Positions 9,641-17,918 of a stretch of 64,000 bases of DNA are shown here, piece by piece. The position numbers were made by a program, and so were the translations under genes. The notes below the pieces were generated by a model. It saw nothing but the letters and a program-made list of their open reading frames with translations. It did no database searches and was not told the origin of the DNA. Source of the DNA: Daejeonella oryzae DSM 19973 (lineage in GTDB: Bacteria > Bacteroidota > Bacteroidia > Sphingobacteriales > Sphingobacteriaceae); contig NZ_AUHA01000003.1 in NCBI RefSeq assembly GCF_000422945.1, positions 496,001 to 560,000 on the forward strand, written 5' to 3'. Within the stretch, counting starts at the first letter, position 1; each line of letters begins with the position of its first letter.

Positions 9641-10537
9641 TTATATCCAGCTGATTCCTTTTTTTAAGAACTGTAACGTTTTTTCTTCTTCGCTATTGGG
9701 TGTTGCTTTAAAATCATATACCCAATTTGCCTGCGGTGGCAAACTCATTAGTATGGATTCAATCCTGCCATTTGTTTCCAGACCAAACTTTGTCCCGGCA
9801 TCGTAAACCAGGTTAAATTCGGCGTAACGACTGCGACGTTGGAATTGCCACAATTTTTGCTCTTCAGAATAATCCCTGTTTCTATTATTTTGGATTAGAG
9901 AAGAATAAATTGGTAAAAACGAGCGTCCCAATGATTTAGAAAATTCAAAAATTTCTTCCCATCCTATTCCGGCAGTTTCAGGATTCAAACGGTCATAGAA
10001 TATACCTCCAATGCCGCGTGTTTCGTGTCGATGCTTAATATAAAAATAATCATCAGCCCAGGTTTTAAATTTGCTGTAGAAATTGGCGTTGAAATGATCA
10101 CACACATTTTGAAGGCTTTGATGAAAAAATTTTGCATCCTCTGGAATAACGTAATGAGGCGTTAGATCAATGCCCCCACCAAACCAGCGAATTTCATCTG
10201 ACATTTCAAAATAACGGATGTTCATATGGATAATTGGAATCCATGGATGATTCGGATGGATTACAATTGAAACTCCTGTGGCAAAAAAATCATTCTGTTC
10301 AACAGCAAAGGTTTTTTTTACAGCGTCGGGCAGCTGACCATATACAGCCGAAAAATTAACACCGGCTTTTTCAAGGATGGAACCGTTTTGCATAATTCGC
10401 GTACGGCCTCCTCCACCTCCATCACGTTCCCATAATTCTTCCTGAAATTTGCCTTGTCCGTCAGCTTGCTCTAATCCAATACATATTTCATCTTGCAATT
10501 GCTTATATGCATCTGCAATTTGTTCTTTAGTAATCAT
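9641..10537 (-). CDS. hemF: Oxygen-dependent coproporphyrinogen III oxidase
   Basis: A 298-residue cytosolic enzyme of haem biosynthesis that converts coproporphyrinogen III to protoporphyrinogen IX using O2. Family signatures are clear: GGGGRTRIMQNGSILEKAGV near residue 40, HPNHPWIPIIHMNIRYFE, WFGGGIDLTPHYV, KHRHETRGIGGIFYD, and SRYAEFNLVYDAGTKFGL near the C-terminus. Length matches E. coli HemF (299). A near-consensus -7 box (CATTTTTG at 10542-10549) lies 5 bp before the ATG, suggesting a leaderless transcript. The presence of HemF rather than HemN here fits an aerobic lifestyle. Confidence 0.96.
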   Translation of the reverse strand: MITKEQIADAYKQLQDEICIGLEQADGQGKFQEELWERDGGGGGRTRIMQNGSILEKAGVNFSAVYGQLPDAVKKTFAVEQNDFFATGVSIVIHPNHPWIPIIHMNIRYFEMSDEIRWFGGGIDLTPHYVIPEDAKFFHQSLQNVCDHFNANFYSKFKTWADDYFYIKHRHETRGIGGIFYDRLNPETAGIGWEEIFEFSKSLGRSFLPIYSSLIQNNRNRDYSEEQKLWQFQRRSRYAEFNLVYDAGTKFGLETNGRIESILMSLPPQANWVYDFKATPNSEEEKTLQFLKKGISWI

Positions 10538-10602
10538 GCTGCAAAAATGAGAATTTTAAGAAAAAACTTGACCCTATTTATTGAATTAAAAAATTATGAC
10601 AA

Positions 10603-11847
10603 TTAAATTCCCGTTCTCCCGGATGGCTCAATATAGTCCAGATCCTTCCCAAAAGTTTCATCCAGCTGATATAAAGCTAAATAGGCAATTATAACAGTAA
10701 CACTGCCAACAATTAATGCCGAATTTATTATCCCAACATGATACCGTAAACTGGTAAATAAGAAAGTAACGATAATTAATGATCCTCTAACAAAATTCGG
10801 AGCGGTAGTGGTTACAGTTGCTCTTAAATTTGTTCCAAACTGCTCGGATGCCATGGTTACAAATACAACCCAATAACCGGTAGCTACGCCAAAATACACG
10901 CAAAGCATATAAAATGCTGTGGCCGACAATCCATTTGAAAACAGGAAAAACAGAATTCCGGCATAGGTTAATGTAATGAAAATGAATACGATCTTTTTAC
11001 GGGTTCTAAATAACTGACTCAGAGTTCCGCTTAGAAAATCGCCAAGAGAAATACCGATATAGGTAAACATTATTCCCCGGCCTGTATTAATTGGTTCATT
11101 AATTCCAAGTTCTTTGGCAAATTCAGGAGCTATTCCTACCAGGATACCCACTACAAACCACACCGGCACGGCAATTAAAATACTGTTGATATATTTTTTG
11201 AACCTCAATCTATTATTAAAAAGCATCATAAAATTACCTTTTTCAACTGTATTGTTTTTCAGCTTTGCAAACATTCCCGATTCAAAAACCCCGATCCTCA
11301 GGATAAGTAATAGCATTCCCATGGCCCCGCCAACAAAAAAAGCAACCCGCCAGTCGAATTTATCTCCCACATAATAAGCCGCTACGGCACCCATTAATCC
11401 TATTGTAGCTACTATCATTGTTCCATAACCGCGTTTTTCTTTACTCATGCTTTCGCTGATGAGTGTAATGCCAGCTCCCAGCGCACCTGCTAAACCAACT
11501 CCGGCAATAAATCGAAGTACAGCATATGTATTTATATCCTGTATAAAACCATTTGCAATATTAGCCAGCGAATACATAATAATAGATCCGAATAAAACTG
11601 ATAGCCGGCCTTTTTTATCTCCAATTATGCCCCATAAAATACCTCCGGTAAGCAAACCTGCCATCTGCCAGTTCATAAGCCAAAGACCTGTATCCGTAAT
11701 TGCATCAGGCATCACGCCAAGGCTTTCCAGGCTTTTATTTTTGATGATCAGAAAAAGAAGGAGGTCATAAATATCTACAAAATAACCAAGTGCAGCCACC
11801 AGGATTAATAAGGTTATATTTCTATTCGGAAGATTTTTTTTAGTCAT
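10603..11847 (-). CDS. MFS transporter, metabolite:H+ symporter-like
   Basis: A 414-residue inner-membrane protein with about 12 predicted membrane helices. It contains the major-facilitator loop 2-3 signature GDKKGRLSVL near residue 75 and a charged central loop (KNNTVEKGNFMMLFNNRLRFKKY). The N-terminal ALGYFVDIYDLLLF and the overall layout resemble the sugar-phosphate/metabolite:H+ symporter branch. Substrate cannot be read from the sequence. It is divergent from the flavin reductase gene and follows hemF's upstream side without overlap. A role in haem or iron metabolism would be speculation. Confidence 0.85.
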   Translation of the reverse strand: MTKKNLPNRNITLLILVAALGYFVDIYDLLLFLIIKNKSLESLGVMPDAITDTGLWLMNWQMAGLLTGGILWGIIGDKKGRLSVLFGSIIMYSLANIANGFIQDINTYAVLRFIAGVGLAGALGAGITLISESMSKEKRGYGTMIVATIGLMGAVAAYYVGDKFDWRVAFFVGGAMGMLLLILRIGVFESGMFAKLKNNTVEKGNFMMLFNNRLRFKKYINSILIAVPVWFVVGILVGIAPEFAKELGINEPINTGRGIMFTYIGISLGDFLSGTLSQLFRTRKKIVFIFITLTYAGILFFLFSNGLSATAFYMLCVYFGVATGYWVVFVTMASEQFGTNLRATVTTTAPNFVRGSLIIVTFLFTSLRYHVGIINSALIVGSVTVIIAYLALYQLDETFGKDLDYIEPSGRTGI

Positions 11848-11989
11848 TTACAGGTTTTTTGGCTGCTTAATCTACAAACATTTTAGAATTTTAATTCTAA
11901 CTGGTGTATGGTTTTTTAAATAAATATTCACCATCATAATTAATAAAAAAAAATCTTGCTAATTAACCTTCCAATGATGACTTTTAAGA

Positions 11990-12700
11990 ATGAATAAACA
12001 CGTTGTAAGTATAGTTGACAGTCATTACCTTAATAAAGACTTTAAACAATTTGTACTGACAAAGCCTAAAGGCTATAAATTTATTCCCGGTCAATCAGTT
12101 TATGTTTCAATTAATACTCAGGGGCAACAAAATGACATCAGGCCTTTTACTTTTACAGGGTTAAACAATTGGGATACCCTTGAATTAATTATTAAAATAC
12201 ATTCCGGGTACGATGGTCTGACTAATAAACTTGATAAATTACCTGTAGGATCAGAATTATTGATTACGGACGCTTGGGGAACTTTTAGCTATAAAGGAGA
12301 TGGTGTTTTCATTGCCGCCGGATCTGGAATAACTCCTTTCATTGCCATTTTAAGAGATTTAAAAGAAAAAAATCAGATAAGTGGCGATACACTGATCTAC
12401 TCTAATCAGATGAAGGATGATGTTATAATGGAGAATGAGCTGAGTTATTTGCTGGGACCTAATTTACATTTTGTTTTTACCCGTCAAAATGTTATTGGCT
12501 TCAGAGAAAATCGAATTGATGAAATTTATTTGAAAGAAACCATCAAAAATTTTAACCAGCATTTTTATGTTTGCGGTCCGGCAGAATTTGTGCAAAATAT
12601 TATTAGTATGCTCTCAAATCTGGGAATAGAACCCCAGACAATTATATTCGAGAAAAAAGGAACAGGAATTAAACTTCCGGATGTAAAGCCTAAAACTTAA
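11990..12700 (+). CDS. FAD-binding oxidoreductase, ferredoxin-NADP reductase family
   Basis: A 236-residue flavoprotein of the FNR/flavohaemoglobin-reductase type. The N-terminal FAD-binding barrel has RPFTFT (the R-x-Y/F-T/S flavin motif) around residue 50. The C-terminal nucleotide-binding domain has AAGSGITPFIAIL near residue 106 and YVCGPAEFVQNII near residue 187. There is no ferredoxin or globin domain, so it probably reduces a separate flavodoxin, ferredoxin or small-molecule acceptor with NAD(P)H. It converges with the DUF3817 gene, 10 bp away, with no obvious terminator between them. Length is typical of the short single-module members. Confidence 0.85.
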   Translation: MNKHVVSIVDSHYLNKDFKQFVLTKPKGYKFIPGQSVYVSINTQGQQNDIRPFTFTGLNNWDTLELIIKIHSGYDGLTNKLDKLPVGSELLITDAWGTFSYKGDGVFIAAGSGITPFIAILRDLKEKNQISGDTLIYSNQMKDDVIMENELSYLLGPNLHFVFTRQNVIGFRENRIDEIYLKETIKNFNQHFYVCGPAEFVQNIISMLSNLGIEPQTIIFEKKGTGIKLPDVKPKT

Positions 12701-12710
12701 AATTTACCAA

Positions 12711-13034
12711 TTAGCTTAATTTTTCCATAACAAGCTGATCCTGATCTTTTTTCAAACTTCGATCTAAAACAAAGGTTGCCAGAGGAATTAAGGAAGCAAT
12801 TAGAGCAACTGCAATTTTTGTGAGATTCCATTTTAGGTAATAAGCAGTTTTTAAAACTGCCAGAATGTATGCTATAAATAAAATCCCGTGAATCCATCCG
12901 TTAACTTTTACGGCCATAGGATATTGGAAATAATACTTCAAAGGCATGGATATCAGCAACAACACCAAAAAGCTAATGCCCTCTACATTCCCTATCCATC
13001 TTAATTGCTGTAAAGTACTAATTTTCTTTTCCAT
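12711..13034 (-). CDS. DUF3817 small integral membrane protein
   Basis: A 107-residue protein with three predicted membrane helices (GISFLVLLLISMPLKY, GWIHGILFIAYILAVL, KIAVALIASLIPLATFVL). The arrangement and the motif KVNGWIHGILF match the DUF3817/YdzA family, whose function is unknown. A TAnnTTTG -7 box with a TTG -33 element ends 7 bp before the ATG, implying a leaderless or nearly leaderless mRNA. It is divergent from the 75-residue gene at 13141, which has the same type of leaderless promoter. Confidence 0.85.
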   Translation of the reverse strand: MEKKISTLQQLRWIGNVEGISFLVLLLISMPLKYYFQYPMAVKVNGWIHGILFIAYILAVLKTAYYLKWNLTKIAVALIASLIPLATFVLDRSLKKDQDQLVMEKLS

Positions 13035-13041
13035 ATTGGCA

Positions 13042-13070
13042 CAAAGATAACCCGCTAAATTTCAGAACAA
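13042..13070 (-). promoter_or_regulatory. Promoter of the DUF3817 gene (TTG-N18-TATCTTTG)
   Basis: The minus strand carries TTG at 13070-13068 and TATCTTTG at 13049-13042, an 18-bp spacer. Both elements match the Bacteroidetes sigma-A consensus. The start of transcription should fall about 3 bp before the ATG at 13034. Confidence 0.65.
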
Positions 13071-13128
13071 AATTCATTTCCAATTCTTTACCTTAAAGGA
13101 ACATTATCCAATCAATTTAATAAAATAG

Positions 13129-13136
13129 TACCTTTG
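13129..13136 (+). promoter_or_regulatory. -7 promoter box TACCTTTG, leaderless start
   Basis: Exact TAnnTTTG match ending 4 bp before the ATG at 13141, so the predicted transcription start is essentially the A of the ATG. No clear -33 TTG is seen. Confidence 0.55.
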
Positions 13137-13140
13137 ACGC

Positions 13141-13368
13141 ATGCAAGAGCCTTTTGATATAGAAATTAATGGAATGATTTATTCTGTATTCCCCGAAGAA
13201 GATGGTATATATACTATTTTTAAAGAAGGTGTAGAATATCTTAAAATTCAGAAAGATGCAGAAAATCACTGGTTAAAACTAGATGAGATTACCGAGATTC
13301 CTTTGTTTGATGCTGATCCTGAAGTTGATCTGCTTGGCAAGGAAATTTTACTTTATCAGGAAGAATAA
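13141..13368 (+). CDS. Small acidic protein of unknown function
   Basis: A 75-residue, strongly acidic cytosolic protein (beginning MQEPFDIEINGMIYSV, ending EILLYQEE) with predicted beta strands and no signal peptide. I do not recognise a named family, though small proteins of this style occur widely in Sphingobacteriales. Evidence that it is real: a good -7 box directly before the ATG, normal codon use, and clean spacing (12 bp to the next gene's end). It converges with the metallophosphoesterase gene. No function is proposed. Confidence 0.65.
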   Translation: MQEPFDIEINGMIYSVFPEEDGIYTIFKEGVEYLKIQKDAENHWLKLDEITEIPLFDADPEVDLLGKEILLYQEE

Positions 13369-13380
13369 AAATCTACAAAC

Positions 13381-14613
13381 TTATTTTTTACGAAGTGTAA
13401 TATGAGTGATTTCCGGCCAGATTCCGATTCTTCCTGCAAATCCTAAAAAGCCGAAACCACGGTTCACATACAAATATCTGTCATTTTCTTCTGCTAGTCC
13501 GGCCCAGTTGGGATACCGGTATTTAACCGGACTCCATTTGAATTTGCCAATTTCGATTCCAAACTGCATTCCGTGGGTATGACCAGAAAGTGTCAAATGT
13601 ATTTTAGAAGGATGTTTTTTAATCTGGGCATCCCAATGAGATGGATCGTGAGATAACAAAATTTTAAAATCATCAGCATTTACATTGTTTAATGCTTTCC
13701 TTAAGTCTCCTCTTTCACCGAAACCCTTCCCCCAATTCTCCACTCCCAGCAAGGTAATCTGATCTTCTCCTTTTTTAATCAACGAGTGTTGATCCAACAG
13801 TAACCTAAAGCCAAGTTGTTGATGATACTCTTTTAATAGCTTTAAATTATTGATTTTTTCATGAGAATCTGGCCAGCTTATATAATCCCCGTAATCATGA
13901 TTGCCTAAAATAGAAAATTTGCCGAATGGAGCTTGTATGAGCTTGAAAATTTCCAGGTAGGGAATTATTTCTGTGGCTTTATTATTTACAAGATCTCCGG
14001 TGAATACAAACAGGTCGGGATTTAATGAGTTGATTAAATCAATTCCTTTTTTCACGGCTTTAGGGTTATCAAAACTACCGGCATGGATATCAGAAATTTG
14101 AACCAGTGTAAAATTGTTGAATTCCTCGGGAAGATCTTTATGAAATAAAACAACCTTCCTGACTTTGTAGTTATATTTTCCGAAAGTTACGCCAAAAATA
14201 AATGAACAGAAAGGTATAGCACATAGGATTAGTGCAAATTCGCTGATCAACAGAGACCTTTCAGGAATAGAATAACCATCTAAAAATGAATGATATAGTG
14301 CTGTTAGAAACCGGAAAATATCCTCCAGAAACAAAACCAGTATAAATGCCAGTTTGCTTACAAAGAGTGTTAAAAATGAATTAAAAGAGAAATTGAAAAG
14401 TTTTGTAAACTCCCGTGAGGGAAATACTTTAGAAAGTAAATATACAAATGAAGTAAGTACTGTAATTGAAATAATCCAATAAAGAAACCTAATTATGAGG
14501 CTATAATCAAGGTTTTCTGTAAGTTTTTGAATTCCCTGGTAAACATAAAGATCAATTAAAAATGAGACCAGGATCAATATGAGTAGTGGAAAATAATTTC
14601 TTTGACGCATCAT
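13381..14613 (-). CDS. Membrane-anchored metallophosphoesterase
   Basis: A roughly 410-residue protein with about four or five N-terminal membrane helices (to residue ~140) and a C-terminal cytosolic calcineurin-like phosphoesterase domain. Metal-binding motifs are in order: QISDIHAGSF, FTGDLVNN, LGNHDYG, LLSHDP and SGHTHGMQFG. Relatives act on UDP-diacylglucosamine, nucleotides or unknown phosphoesters; the substrate is not evident here. The frame could begin at an ATG at 14652, but that codon lies inside the terminator of the upstream fasciclin gene. The ATG pair at 14613/14610 (MMRQRNYFP) is therefore preferred. Confidence 0.88.
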   Translation of the reverse strand: MMRQRNYFPLLILILVSFLIDLYVYQGIQKLTENLDYSLIIRFLYWIISITVLTSFVYLLSKVFPSREFTKLFNFSFNSFLTLFVSKLAFILVLFLEDIFRFLTALYHSFLDGYSIPERSLLISEFALILCAIPFCSFIFGVTFGKYNYKVRKVVLFHKDLPEEFNNFTLVQISDIHAGSFDNPKAVKKGIDLINSLNPDLFVFTGDLVNNKATEIIPYLEIFKLIQAPFGKFSILGNHDYGDYISWPDSHEKINNLKLLKEYHQQLGFRLLLDQHSLIKKGEDQITLLGVENWGKGFGERGDLRKALNNVNADDFKILLSHDPSHWDAQIKKHPSKIHLTLSGHTHGMQFGIEIGKFKWSPVKYRYPNWAGLAEENDRYLYVNRGFGFLGFAGRIGIWPEITHITLRKK

Positions 14614-14630
14614 TACTATCAAATTGCTTC

Positions 14631-14671
14631 TAAACAAAGAAAGCCTTTCCATTTAAAAATGAAAAGGCTTT
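14631..14671 (-). terminator. Intrinsic terminator of the fasciclin gene
   Basis: The minus strand forms a 15-bp stem (AAAGCCTTTTCATTT with AAATGGAAAGGCTTT, one G-U pair; plus positions 14657-14671 and 14640-14654) followed by CTTTGTTTA. The right arm contains an ATG (14652) in frame with the next gene. Confidence 0.85.
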
Positions 14672-14692
14672 GAATAATAAATTACGGAGATA

Positions 14693-15277
14693 TTATTTTG
14701 GCAATAATACTGCATCAACCACATGAGTAACTCCATTGCTTGAAATTACATCAGCAATAGTTACTAATGCATTGTTGATCATTACTTTTCCGTCTTTAAC
14801 AGATACCTTTAATTTTTGACCCTGAACAGTGGTTAATTCCATTCCGTCTGTTAAATCAGCAGCACGTAATGAACCGGAAACCACATGATAAGTTAATACT
14901 CCCTGAAGATCTTTTTTCATTTCGGGCTTCAACAAATTATCAACCGTTCCTGCCGGAAGTTTATTAAATGCATCATTGGTTGGAGCAAATACTGTGAAAG
15001 GGCCGGCAGAACTAAGTGTTTCTACTAATTCACCTGCTTTTACTGCGGCAACTAAAGTGGTGTGATCACTTGATCCCATTGCATTCTCTACAATATTTTT
15101 TGATGGAACCATCATTGCGCCACCTACTTCAACTCCTTCTTCTGTGGTCATGGAATCAGTCATGGTGCTGTCCATCATTGAAGAATCAGAATCAGTATCT
15201 GCAGTGTTAGATGAATTACAGGCGCTGAACGCTAAAAAGCTAACACCTAAAGCGATAGTTAAAAATTGTTTTTTCAT
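14693..15277 (-). CDS. Fasciclin-domain lipoprotein
   Basis: A 194-residue surface or periplasmic protein. The lipoprotein signal ends at Cys20 (LAFSAC). A low-complexity linker of Ser, Thr, Asp and Met (DSSMMDSTMTDSMTT) follows, then one FAS1/fasciclin domain from about residue 58 to the end. The hallmarks are GPFTVFAPTNDAFNKLP and the later YHVVSG...LTTVQGQKLKV and THVVDAVLLPK. Single-FAS1 lipoproteins are thought to mediate adhesion or protein contacts in the envelope. It is monocistronic, followed by its own terminator at 14631-14671. Confidence 0.95.
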   Translation of the reverse strand: MKKQFLTIALGVSFLAFSACNSSNTADTDSDSSMMDSTMTDSMTTEEGVEVGGAMMVPSKNIVENAMGSSDHTTLVAAVKAGELVETLSSAGPFTVFAPTNDAFNKLPAGTVDNLLKPEMKKDLQGVLTYHVVSGSLRAADLTDGMELTTVQGQKLKVSVKDGKVMINNALVTIADVISSNGVTHVVDAVLLPK

Positions 15278-15534
15278 TTGATTAAGTTTTGTTTGGTTTT
15301 AAGCAGTCACATACGAAACTTTTTTAAGCTTGGATTTTAAAAAATGAAAAATATTTTAAGCACCTTTTTTTAGTGCCTCTATATTAAATTTTAGAGATAT
15401 ATTTAATATTCTTGCTTTTTACAAAGCGTTTAGATTAATTGAATATAAAAGGTGTATTGAATTAAACATTGCTAATTTTAGAGAATTACTGACTAGAAGA
15501 GATTTAATCCTTCATTAATATTTTATTACACCTG

Positions 15535-16686
15535 ATGGAAAATTTTGAGTTAAATAATCCCACGAAAATTATTTTTGGAAAAAACTGTATTGATCAAATA
15601 CCGAATGAGATACATTGGAAAAAAGCCTTGGTAATTATTGGACAGGCATCTGTTAAAAAGAATGGCTTTTACGCCAGGGTTATTTCATTATTAAACATGT
15701 CAGGAATGCATCATGTAACTTTTGAAGGTGTTCCATCAAACCCAACATCCGAACTTGCAGATAAAGCTATTTCGATTGCCAAAAAATTTCAGGCTGAAGT
15801 GATTATAGCTATTGGCGGAGGATCTGTAATTGATACGGCAAAGGCAGTAAGTGTTGGATTTTATGCCGAACATCCGGTTTGGGATTTTTATACTAAAAAA
15901 GCAATTCCAACAAAAGCATTGCCGGTTGTATGCATTTTAACTCTGGCCGCTTGCGGTACTGAAAATAACAGTTTCAGCTATCTGCAAAATAATTCCCAGG
16001 GTTTAAAAATGGGCTTTTCATCACTATTGTTATACCCACATTCTTCCTATCTCGATCCAACAATAACTTTTTCAGTGGATACTGACTGCACAGCGTATGG
16101 TATATCTAATTTAATAGCTCATACTTTAGAACAATATTTTGCAGAAGGCGACTCTCCGCTTTCTGATTATTATGCCACGTCAATCATAAAACTTGCCATT
16201 AAATATGGTAAAAGGGCTTTGGAAAATCCCGATGATTATGAGGCAAGAGCGAACATCATGTGGTTATCTGCTAATGCTCTTAACGGCTCATTATTAGCCG
16301 GTAAATTAAAAGCAGATTGGGGTTGTCACGGTATTGAGCAAACCCTTAATGTTCTTTACAATACCCAGCATGGGCGGGGTTTATCAATTATTTATCCTGC
16401 ATGGTTAAAATATTTTAAGTTGAAAATTTCTGATAAAACATCCTTTCTGGCCAGAGAAGTGTTTGAAATTGCAGAACCTGATCCGGTTAAAGCTTCCGAG
16501 CTTTTCATTTTGAAACTCGAAGATTTCTTCAGATCCATAAACTGCCCTACCCGATTATCTGATTTAAATATTGCTCCATCACAAAATGAAATAATCATTG
16601 AAAACTTAATTGCTAATAAGGTTTCGGGTAAAGCTTTTCGTTTAGGGAAAGCAGATTACGAAGGTATTCTGGAATATATGTCTTAA
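15535..16686 (+). CDS. Iron-containing alcohol dehydrogenase, butanol-dehydrogenase type
   Basis: A 383-residue group III dehydrogenase. The NAD(P)-binding GGGSVIDTAKAVSVG is near residue 98. Metal ligands are expected in the segments AHTLEQYF, WGCHGIEQTL and TQHGRGLSIIYP. The layout matches BdhA/YqhD-like enzymes that reduce aldehydes to alcohols in the cytosol, often in aldehyde detoxification. Length is typical. It may be the first gene of a loose run (41 bp, then 9 bp gaps) with a DUF4442 protein and an AlbA_2 protein, although no functional connection between them is evident. The substrate is not determinable from sequence. Confidence 0.9.
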   Translation: MENFELNNPTKIIFGKNCIDQIPNEIHWKKALVIIGQASVKKNGFYARVISLLNMSGMHHVTFEGVPSNPTSELADKAISIAKKFQAEVIIAIGGGSVIDTAKAVSVGFYAEHPVWDFYTKKAIPTKALPVVCILTLAACGTENNSFSYLQNNSQGLKMGFSSLLLYPHSSYLDPTITFSVDTDCTAYGISNLIAHTLEQYFAEGDSPLSDYYATSIIKLAIKYGKRALENPDDYEARANIMWLSANALNGSLLAGKLKADWGCHGIEQTLNVLYNTQHGRGLSIIYPAWLKYFKLKISDKTSFLAREVFEIAEPDPVKASELFILKLEDFFRSINCPTRLSDLNIAPSQNEIIIENLIANKVSGKAFRLGKADYEGILEYMS

Positions 16687-16727
16687 TGCTTTTATTCTTG
16701 AAGAGAGTTTTGCATATTTAACCAGAT

Positions 16728-17213
16728 ATGCTTATTTCAGAAAACACCCTTAAGTGGGCCATGCGCTTTTATCCTCCCCTTTTTTTTCAACGTATTTGGG
16801 TTAAACAGTTCGATGCTGGTTTTACCGGTGTAGAAGTTAAGATAGCCAAAAGCATATTAAACAGTAATTACAATCGTTCTATTTTCGGAGGAACTATTTT
16901 TAGCGCTTCAGATCCTTTTTACGCCTTACTGTTTGATCAGCTATTGCAGAGAAGAGGATTTAAAACCAGAGTATGGCTAAAAAGTGCAGAAATTAAATAT
17001 TTAAGGCCTGGCCGGTCGCATCTTTATTTTAGAATTCAATTAAGTGAAGACCAAATTGAGGAAGCGGTAACTACTCTGAAAACTGCTGGTAAATTTGTAA
17101 AAGCTTTTCCGATGGAAATTAAGAATGGAGACGGAGAAGTTTGTGCCACAGTCATGAACGAGGTTTACATCAGAAATTTATTTAAAGGCGAAGAAGATAC
17201 TGTTGCATATTAG
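16728..17213 (+). CDS. DUF4442 hotdog-fold protein
   Basis: A 161-residue protein resembling the DUF4442 branch of the hotdog thioesterase superfamily. It opens with a helix (MRFYPPLFFQRIWVKQFD), then GGTIFSASDPFYALLFDQLL, where the family has a helix packed in the hotdog, followed by strands such as RVWLKSAEIKYLRPG and CATVMNEVYIRN. DUF4442 proteins are often called PaaI-like or YiiD-like putative thioesterases, but catalysis has not been established for most. It lies between the alcohol dehydrogenase and the AlbA_2 gene, 9 bp before the latter, so the last two are probably co-transcribed. Confidence 0.8.
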   Translation: MLISENTLKWAMRFYPPLFFQRIWVKQFDAGFTGVEVKIAKSILNSNYNRSIFGGTIFSASDPFYALLFDQLLQRRGFKTRVWLKSAEIKYLRPGRSHLYFRIQLSEDQIEEAVTTLKTAGKFVKAFPMEIKNGDGEVCATVMNEVYIRNLFKGEEDTVAY

Positions 17214-17222
17214 GTAAGAGGT

Positions 17223-17852
17223 ATGGTTACGAATATCAGGAAGTTAATTTTAGAGGGTGAAGGCACCTCTCTGGATTTTAAAAATACTATTACAAGCTGT
17301 GAAAAAATAGCCAGAACTTTAGTTGCCTACGCAAATAATAAAGGCGGAAAACTGTTAATCGGAGTTGCTGATGATGGCAGAATTGTTGGCGTAAAATCTG
17401 AAGATGAAGAAAAATATATGATCCTGAAAGCCGCTCATTTTTATTGTCGGCCGGCTCTGGAACCTTCTTTTGAAGAAGTTTACATCGATGATAAAATTGT
17501 ACTGGTTGTAGATATCCGCCCCAGCGATATGAAACCTCATTCATCATTATCGGAAGATAAAAAATGGTGGGTCTATATCCGGGTTAAGGATAAAAGTGTT
17601 TTAGCAAGCAAAATTGTTATAGATGTTTTAAGACGCAGTAATAATCAGGAAGGAGTTTTTTTGGAATATTCTTCTAACGAAGAAGCTCTGTTAAAATACC
17701 TCGATGAAAATCAACGCATTACTGCCCGTGAATTTAGCAGTATGCAAAAACTTTCACGCCGCCGTTCTTATCGTATTATAGTCAACCTGGTTCTTTCAGG
17801 CCTGATTAGAATTCATACAACAGAAAAAGAAGAATTTTACACGGCTTCTTAA
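17223..17852 (+). CDS. AlbA_2 (Schlafen-type) domain protein with C-terminal winged helix
   Basis: A 209-residue protein. Residues ~10-125 form an AlbA_2 domain, recognised by SLDFKNTI, ARTLVAYANNKGGKLLIGVADDGRIVG and VDIRPSDMKPH. Residues ~140-209 look like a winged helix (TAREFSSMQKLSRRRSYRIIVNLVLSGLI). AlbA_2 domains occur in predicted nucleic-acid-binding or ATP-binding regulators, including proteins annotated as putative transcriptional regulators and some defence genes. Here it lacks the large C-terminal ATPase or HATPase extension seen in many relatives. It starts 9 bp after the DUF4442 gene. Function is unknown. Confidence 0.8.
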   Translation: MVTNIRKLILEGEGTSLDFKNTITSCEKIARTLVAYANNKGGKLLIGVADDGRIVGVKSEDEEKYMILKAAHFYCRPALEPSFEEVYIDDKIVLVVDIRPSDMKPHSSLSEDKKWWVYIRVKDKSVLASKIVIDVLRRSNNQEGVFLEYSSNEEALLKYLDENQRITAREFSSMQKLSRRRSYRIIVNLVLSGLIRIHTTEKEEFYTAS

Positions 17853-17918
17853 TTAATTATATCGTTCTATTTTTTTAGCGTAAGTCAGAAAATAAGTGAC
17901 CTTTGCACAAAGCAAAAC

